Assembly (NCBI GenBank): GCA_963726575.1
Contig: CAVSCR010000003.1
Coordinates: forward strand, 310,001 to 374,000
DNA from: CAVSCR01 sp963726575
Lineage (GTDB): Bacteria; Actinomycetota; Actinomycetes; JAHEKZ01
Direction of reading: 5' to 3'
DNA length: 64,000 nt
Position 1 is the first letter of the stretch, and each line of letters starts with the position of its first letter. Shown here piece by piece: positions 59,591-64,000 of the stretch. Below the pieces are notes generated by a model, which was not told the DNA's origin, searched no databases, and saw only the letters and a list, made by a program, of their open reading frames with translations. Made by a program: the position numbers and the translations under genes.

Positions 59591-60550
59591 ATGCCCGCTG
59601 TCACCGTCGACGACCTCGTGGTCCTGCCACGGCTGCCGCGACCCGACTCCAGCGCCCTGCCCAGGGCCACGGCGCGGGTCGTCACGGGCATCAGCACGCT
59701 GGAAGGCGAGGGCTTCCCCGTGCGCCGTCCGTTCCCGGGCAAGCTCGCGCTGAGCGTCACCGACCCGTTCCTGCTGCTGGACCACATGGGTGCCGTCGAG
59801 TACGCCCCGGGGGAGCCGAAGGGCACCCCTTGGCACCCGCACCGCGGCTTCGAAACCGTCACGTACATCATCGACGGCGCCTTCGAGCACGAGGACACCA
59901 CGGGCGGCGGCGGCTATATCGCTGACGGCGCCACCCAGTGGATGACGGCCGGCTCCGGACTGCTCCACATCGAGACGCCTCCGGAGTCGCTGGTGGTGGC
60001 GGGCGGCCTGTTCCACGGCGTCCAGCTGTGGGTGAACCTGCCGGCCGGCGACAAGATGACGCCGCCGCGCTACCAGGACGTGACGGCCGCGAGCGTCACC
60101 CTCCTCGCCTCCGACGACGCGGGCACGCTGGTGCGGCTGATCGCGGGCGAGCTCACCGGGCACCAAGGCCCGGGGCAGACCTGGACGCCGATCACCTACG
60201 CGCACGCGACCGTGCAACCGGGGGCCGAGCTCGCCGTGCCGTGGGACCCGTCGTTCACCACGATGGTCTACGCGCTGTCCGGGCACGGCACGACCGGCAG
60301 CGACCGCGCCCCGATCGTCGAGGGCCAACTCGCCTTGATGGGTCCTGGTGACAGCCTTCTCGTGCGGGCCGACGGCACCCAGGACCTCCGCACGCCGGCG
60401 CTCGACGTCCTGCTGCTGGGCGGACGACCCATCCGCGAGCCGGTCCTGCACTACGGGCCGTTCGTCATGAACACCAAGGACGAGATCATCACCGCGCTGG
60501 AGGACTTCCAGGCCGGCCGCATGGGGGTCGTACCACCGACGGCACGCTGA
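59591..60550 (+). CDS. Pirin family protein
   Basis: The 319-aa bicupin has the pirin signature: RPFPGKLALSVTDPFLLLDH, TPWHPHRGFETVTYIIDGAF (metal-binding His-x-His and later Glu/His), HIETPPES and FHGVQLWVNLPAGDKMTPPR. Pirins bind iron and can act as quercetinases or redox sensors. ATG 59591 has TGGAGG upstream; a longer frame lacks this. It is followed after 22 bp by repeat copy D. Confidence 0.92.
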   Translation: MPAVTVDDLVVLPRLPRPDSSALPRATARVVTGISTLEGEGFPVRRPFPGKLALSVTDPFLLLDHMGAVEYAPGEPKGTPWHPHRGFETVTYIIDGAFEHEDTTGGGGYIADGATQWMTAGSGLLHIETPPESLVVAGGLFHGVQLWVNLPAGDKMTPPRYQDVTAASVTLLASDDAGTLVRLIAGELTGHQGPGQTWTPITYAHATVQPGAELAVPWDPSFTTMVYALSGHGTTGSDRAPIVEGQLALMGPGDSLLVRADGTQDLRTPALDVLLLGGRPIREPVLHYGPFVMNTKDEIITALEDFQAGRMGVVPPTAR

Positions 60551-60572
60551 GGTCGCTCGACGACGGGCTGAT

Positions 60573-60634
60573 GTTGATCTAGGAGTAGATGCTGGGTTCT
60601 CAAGATCAACATACACATCAAGTCCAAGATCAAC
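60573..60634 (+). repeat. 62-bp intergenic repeat, copy D
   Basis: It begins GTTGATCTAGGAGTAGATG and ends CAAGTCCAAGATCAAC. With its flanks the first stem is TGTTGATCT/AGATCAACA, nine perfect pairs. It belongs with copy C by sequence. It lies after the pirin stop and 61 bp before mrfA. Confidence 0.93.
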
Positions 60635-60681
60635 AGGGTTGGGGGCGAAGGCTCCTCGACCGCCCTGTCGGAGGCAGCCCC

Positions 60682-60697
60682 TACCGTCGCCAGCGTG
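60682..60697 (+). promoter_or_regulatory. Putative leaderless -10 of mrfA
   Basis: TACCGT (60682-60687), seven bases (cgccagc), then GTG at 60695. The same spacer string precedes the DUF3291 gene. No Shine-Dalgarno sequence or evident -35 is seen. Confidence 0.5.
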
Positions 60698-63178
60698 AGT
60701 GAGCCCGCGTCCCCGATCGCACCCGACCGCTTCTTCGACCAGTCGGTCGCACGCGCGCAGCCCGAACCGAGTCCCACCGCGGTCCCCGACGGCGTCGGGC
60801 CCCTCCTCGACCGGCTGACCACCCGCTATGCCGACCGGATCACGGCTCAGGTGAACGTGCCCGCGCGGCCGGGAAGCTACGTCGACCTGCCGAGCAGCCT
60901 CGATCCGCGGATCGCCGCGGCGCTGGAGCAGCGCGGCATCTCGCAGCTGTACTCGCACCAAGGTGCGGCGTGGGAGTCGGTGCTGGCGGGCCGTCACACG
61001 GTCGTGGTCACGCCCACCGCGTCAGGGAAGTCGCTGTGCTACAACCTGCCCGTCCTGCAGTCGGTGATCCAACACGGTGGCAAGGCGCTGTACCTGTTCC
61101 CGACCAAAGCCCTGGCCCAAGACCAGGTGGCCGAGCTGCTCGCGCTCAACGAGGTCGGCCAACTCGGCGTCCGTGCCTACACCTTCGACGGTGACACGCC
61201 AGGAGACGCTCGGGCCGCAGTGCGGACCAAGGGCGATGTCGTCGTCAGCAACCCGGACATGCTCCACGTCGGCGTGCTCCCCCACCACACCAAGTGGGCC
61301 CAGTTCTTCGAGAGTCTCCAGTACGTCGTCATCGACGAGGTCCACACCTACCGCGGTGTCTTCGGATCTCACCTGGCCAACGTCATCCGTCGGCTGCGTC
61401 GGGTCTGCGAGTTCTACGGATCGTCTCCGACCTTCATCATGAGCTCGGCCACCATCGCCAACCCGGCCGAGCTCGCCGAACAGCTGATCGGCGAGCCGGT
61501 GCACGCGATCACCCGCAACGGTGCCCCCAGCGGTCCCAAGCACCTGCTGCTCTGGAACCCGCCCGTGGTCAACGCCGACCTCGGGCTACGCGCGTCGGCT
61601 CGCAGCCAGACCACCTTGGTCACGAAGGAGGCGATGCGACGCGGGCTGCAGTCCATCGTGTTCGCCAACACCCGGTTGCAGGTCGAGGTGCTGACCAAGT
61701 ACCTCAAGGACGCCTTCGACGGCGATCCCCGCCGTCCGGCACGGGTCCATGCCTATCGCGGGGGCTACCTACCGACGCAGCGGCGCGCCACCGAACAAGC
61801 CCTGCGACGCGGCGAGATCGACTGCGTGGTCTCCACGTCGGCCCTGGAGCTGGGGGTCGACATCGGAGCGCTCGACGTCGCGGTGCTGAACGGCTACCCG
61901 GGCAGCGTCGCGGCCACCTGGCAGCGCCTGGGCCGAGCGGGTCGGCGCAACCAGACCGCGCTCGGCGTGCTGATCGGTACCAGTGAGCCTCTGGACCAGT
62001 TCATCGTCCGCAACCCGCAGTTCTTCCTCGACGCCTCACCGGAGCACGCCAGGATCGCGCCCGACCAGCTGCTGATCCTGCTCGACCACGTGCGTTGTGC
62101 CGCGTTCGAGCTGCCCTTCCGCGACGGGGAACGCTTCGGCGGAGAGGATCTCGCGACGCTGCTGGAGTACCTGTCGGAGCAGGGGCTGCTGCACCACGAG
62201 GACGGGCAGTGGCACTGGATGGCCGACAGCTACCCCGCCAACTCGGTCGGCCTTCGCTCGGTGGCCGAAGGCAACTTCACCGTCATCGACATCACCGACG
62301 GACGCCAGGACGTGATCGCCGAGGTCGACTACGCCGCTGCGGCACTGACGTTGTACGAGGGCGCCATCTATCTGGTCCAGGCGAAGCCGTGGCAGGTGGA
62401 GCGTCTCGACTGGGAGGGGCGCAAGGCATTCGTACGACAGACCGACGCCGACTACTTCACCGACGCCATCGACTACACGCGTCTGAAGGTGCTCGACGTG
62501 TTCGACACGAGCCGGCGAGCGACGTCGGTGGGTGCCCACGGAGACGTCCACCTGGTCCGGCGCGTGCCCGGGTACAAGAAGATCCGCTACTACACCCACG
62601 AGAACGTCGGCTACGGGTTCATCCACCTGCCCGACCACGAGATGCACACCACTGCTGCCTGGTGGCAGGCCGACCCCGACGCCTTGGCCGACGCCATCGG
62701 CGACCGATGGCTGGCCCTCGACGGCTTTCTCGGCGCCGCCTACGCCATGCACCACGTCGCTGCCTTGCTGATGATGAGTGAGCGGGGCGACCTGGGTCGG
62801 TCGGTCGGCGACACCGATCCTCAGGCCGGGTCGTGGTCGGCCACCGTGGGGCTCGACGGACGCGGCAGCGCCCAGACGTTCACCGGTGACGCGGTGGACC
62901 CGGCAGCGCTGCCGACGTTCTGCCCCACCGTGTACCTGTACGACAACTACCCGGGCGGTGTGGGCCTTTCGGCGCCCTTGTTCGACCTGCGGGATCTAGT
63001 CGTGGGGCATGCCCGGGCGCTGGTGGCGTCGTGCGGATGCGGTTTCGGCTGCCCCGCCTGCGTCGGGCCGATCCTCGCCACCGAGGAGTCGGCAGGTCAC
63101 GGGAGGATCCGACGCCCGATGTCGGCCAAGCAGTCGGCCGTGCGCGTGCTCGACCTGCTCATGGACACCGCGACGTGA
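60695..63178 (+). CDS. mrfA: DEAD/DEAH-box helicase with DUF1998/MZB domain (MrfA/YprA)
   Basis: The 827-aa superfamily 2 helicase has the Q-like motif YSHQGAAWESVLAG, Walker A VTPTASGKSLCYNLP, Walker B VVIDEVHTYRGVFGSH, motif III MSSATIANPAELAEQL and motif VI WQRLGRAGRRNQTALG. The C-terminal DUF1998/MZB region has a four-cysteine zinc site, CGCGFGCPACVGP. B. subtilis YprA (MrfA) with YprB (MrfB) removes mitomycin C adducts independently of UvrABC. The downstream overlapping gene is the YprB-like exonuclease, which supports this role. The GTG start at 60695 is likely leaderless. Confidence 0.94.
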   Translation: MSEPASPIAPDRFFDQSVARAQPEPSPTAVPDGVGPLLDRLTTRYADRITAQVNVPARPGSYVDLPSSLDPRIAAALEQRGISQLYSHQGAAWESVLAGRHTVVVTPTASGKSLCYNLPVLQSVIQHGGKALYLFPTKALAQDQVAELLALNEVGQLGVRAYTFDGDTPGDARAAVRTKGDVVVSNPDMLHVGVLPHHTKWAQFFESLQYVVIDEVHTYRGVFGSHLANVIRRLRRVCEFYGSSPTFIMSSATIANPAELAEQLIGEPVHAITRNGAPSGPKHLLLWNPPVVNADLGLRASARSQTTLVTKEAMRRGLQSIVFANTRLQVEVLTKYLKDAFDGDPRRPARVHAYRGGYLPTQRRATEQALRRGEIDCVVSTSALELGVDIGALDVAVLNGYPGSVAATWQRLGRAGRRNQTALGVLIGTSEPLDQFIVRNPQFFLDASPEHARIAPDQLLILLDHVRCAAFELPFRDGERFGGEDLATLLEYLSEQGLLHHEDGQWHWMADSYPANSVGLRSVAEGNFTVIDITDGRQDVIAEVDYAAAALTLYEGAIYLVQAKPWQVERLDWEGRKAFVRQTDADYFTDAIDYTRLKVLDVFDTSRRATSVGAHGDVHLVRRVPGYKKIRYYTHENVGYGFIHLPDHEMHTTAAWWQADPDALADAIGDRWLALDGFLGAAYAMHHVAALLMMSERGDLGRSVGDTDPQAGSWSATVGLDGRGSAQTFTGDAVDPAALPTFCPTVYLYDNYPGGVGLSAPLFDLRDLVVGHARALVASCGCGFGCPACVGPILATEESAGHGRIRRPMSAKQSAVRVLDLLMDTAT

Positions 63179-64000
63179 CCACCTCGAGCCGACTGGCCCG
63201 GCTCATGGAGCCGGCGTCGGACGGTGGTACGTCGACCCGCGGCCGGCTGCAACGATCGGTGCGCTCGCGGGAGCGCCGTGCCCAGGTCGACGACGCCACG
63301 GTCGCCGCAGAAGTGGGTGGAGTTGTCGCTGCCCCAGGAGTCGTGGTCGTCGAGCAGCGCCTGCCCCTCCTCGACCGCCACGGCGCAATCCCCTTGTCGG
63401 CCCTGACCGGTGTGGCTGAGCGGGCCAGCCTTGGTGTCAGCGGACGAGACGTTCCCGACCTGCTCTTCCTCGACACCGAGACAACGGGCCTGGCGGGCGG
63501 GACCGGGACCCTGCCCTTCCTGCTCGGCCTGGCGCGCGTCGAGTCGCAGGAGGTGGTGGTCCGGCAACTGATGCTCACCGGATTCGCCGGCGAAGGACAC
63601 CTGCTGGAGCTGGCCGGTCCTTGGTGGGACTCGGGAACCCACCTGGTGAGCTACAACGGCAAGAGCTTCGACGTCCCCCTGCTGATCGCGCGCCATCGGC
63701 TGCGCCGCCTGCCCTGCCACCTCGCCCAGCAGCACCACGTCGACCTGCTCCATCCCACCCGGGCCGCGTTCGGCCGCCGGTGGGCGGACTGCCGGTTGCT
63801 GACTGCCGAGACCCAGCTGCTCGGGTTCACGCGTCCCGACGACCTTCCCGGAGCTCTGGTTCCCGACGTCTGGACCGCGCTGGTCCGGCGCGGTGACGTG
63901 GCCGACCTGGCGCGGGTGCTCGACCACAACCGGCACGACCTGCTCACTCTCATGGCACTGTTGCCGGCGCTGTCAGCGGTGTTCGACGCCCCCGACGAGG
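63175..64000 (+). CDS. mrfB: YprB-like ribonuclease H-fold exonuclease (MrfB), 3' end cut by window
   Basis: At least 275 codons are inside the window, from a GTG that overlaps the mrfA stop (GTGA). The DEDD-type exonuclease residues are visible: LLFLDTETTGLAGGTG (D-x-E, about residues 99-114), LVSYNGKSFDVPLLIARHRL (second Asp), HHVDLLHPTRAAFGRRWADC and RVLDHNRHDLLTLMALLP (His and last Asp). This matches YprB, partner of the YprA helicase in mitomycin repair. A C-terminal TPR region known in some relatives would lie beyond the window end. Confidence 0.9.
   Translation, partial: MTTSSRLARLMEPASDGGTSTRGRLQRSVRSRERRAQVDDATVAAEVGGVVAAPGVVVVEQRLPLLDRHGAIPLSALTGVAERASLGVSGRDVPDLLFLDTETTGLAGGTGTLPFLLGLARVESQEVVVRQLMLTGFAGEGHLLELAGPWWDSGTHLVSYNGKSFDVPLLIARHRLRRLPCHLAQQHHVDLLHPTRAAFGRRWADCRLLTAETQLLGFTRPDDLPGALVPDVWTALVRRGDVADLARVLDHNRHDLLTLMALLPALSAVFDAPDE

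Noticed and set aside
1..64000. Insertion sequences, prophage or integrase genes
   Set aside because: No transposase, integrase, terminase or other mobile-element protein was recognised. The only repeats are the short intergenic families described.

Overview
The window is chromosomal DNA from a high-G+C Gram-positive bacterium (Actinomycetota). The evidence is GTG/TTG starts, GTGA/ATGA overlaps between genes, a NucS mismatch endonuclease, a MurT/GatD pair, a Rho with a long Asp/Arg/Ser/Gln-rich insertion, a MurA with Asp in place of the catalytic Cys, and many leaderless -10 boxes. The core gene order argS-lysA-hom-thrC-thrB-rho-(...)-rpmE-prfA-prmC-tsaC-(...)-wecA-atpIBEFHAGDC-(...)-pduO-murA-(...)-nucS is the one known from Mycobacterium tuberculosis (Rv1292 to Rv1321), read here on the minus strand. 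The genus cannot be fixed from the sequence alone.

Layout. 0-8.7 kb: C4 acyl-CoA metabolism (two 3-hydroxyacyl-CoA dehydrogenase paralogues around a MeaA-type B12 mutase, with a PduO cobalamin adenosyltransferase nearby), nucS, murA and small proteins. 8.7-17.7 kb: the complete F1Fo ATP synthase operon with two AtpI/AtpZ-like genes and wecA. 17.7-22.8 kb: glyA, a low-MW tyrosine phosphatase, tsaC, prmC, prfA, rpmE. 23.0-25.5 kb: a two-gene insertion between rpmE and rho, a SipW-type signal peptidase fused to a LamG domain plus a TasA-like SipW-dependent protein. 25.6-34.8 kb: rho, a GAP-family membrane protein, thrB, thrC, hom, lysA, argS. 34.8-48 kb: accessory metabolism (response regulator, Cys/Met PLP enzyme, TetR with a frameshifted FAD oxidoreductase, dimethylglycine-dehydrogenase-like enzyme, aldo/keto reductase, LigB dioxygenase, CPBP protein, tRNA-Arg, CAP/Fn3 secreted protein, MBL hydrolase, GNATs). 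48-52.4 kb: gatD-murT (lipid II amidation) and a marR-MFS efflux pair. 52.5-56.9 kb: a tightly coupled six-gene redox operon (two secreted Ser/Gly-rich coiled-coil proteins, ApbE flavin transferase, heme-b ferric-reductase-like membrane protein, NuoF-like flavoprotein, ferredoxin). 56.8-64 kb: lipid kinase, alpha/beta hydrolase, bioD, pirin, and mrfA-mrfB (YprA/YprB-type DNA repair), the last cut by the window end.

Most notable signals. (i) The ApbE operon has no FMN_bind substrate. Instead, both upstream secreted proteins end in nearly identical HT[ST]TGAS tags that resemble the flavinylation motif. (ii) A signal peptidase appears to carry its own SipW-type substrate segment and shares a F-x-A-T-T-x-N-G-T-E-x-W-S motif with the neighbouring TasA-like protein. 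(iii) A 62-bp intergenic repeat occurs in four full-length copies plus one partial copy, directly after stop codons, with compensatory changes in its stem and two competing 3' arms. (iv) Leaderless promoters are frequent (TANNNT, 6-7 nt, then GTG/ATG), including one palindromic -10 that appears to serve two divergent leaderless genes.
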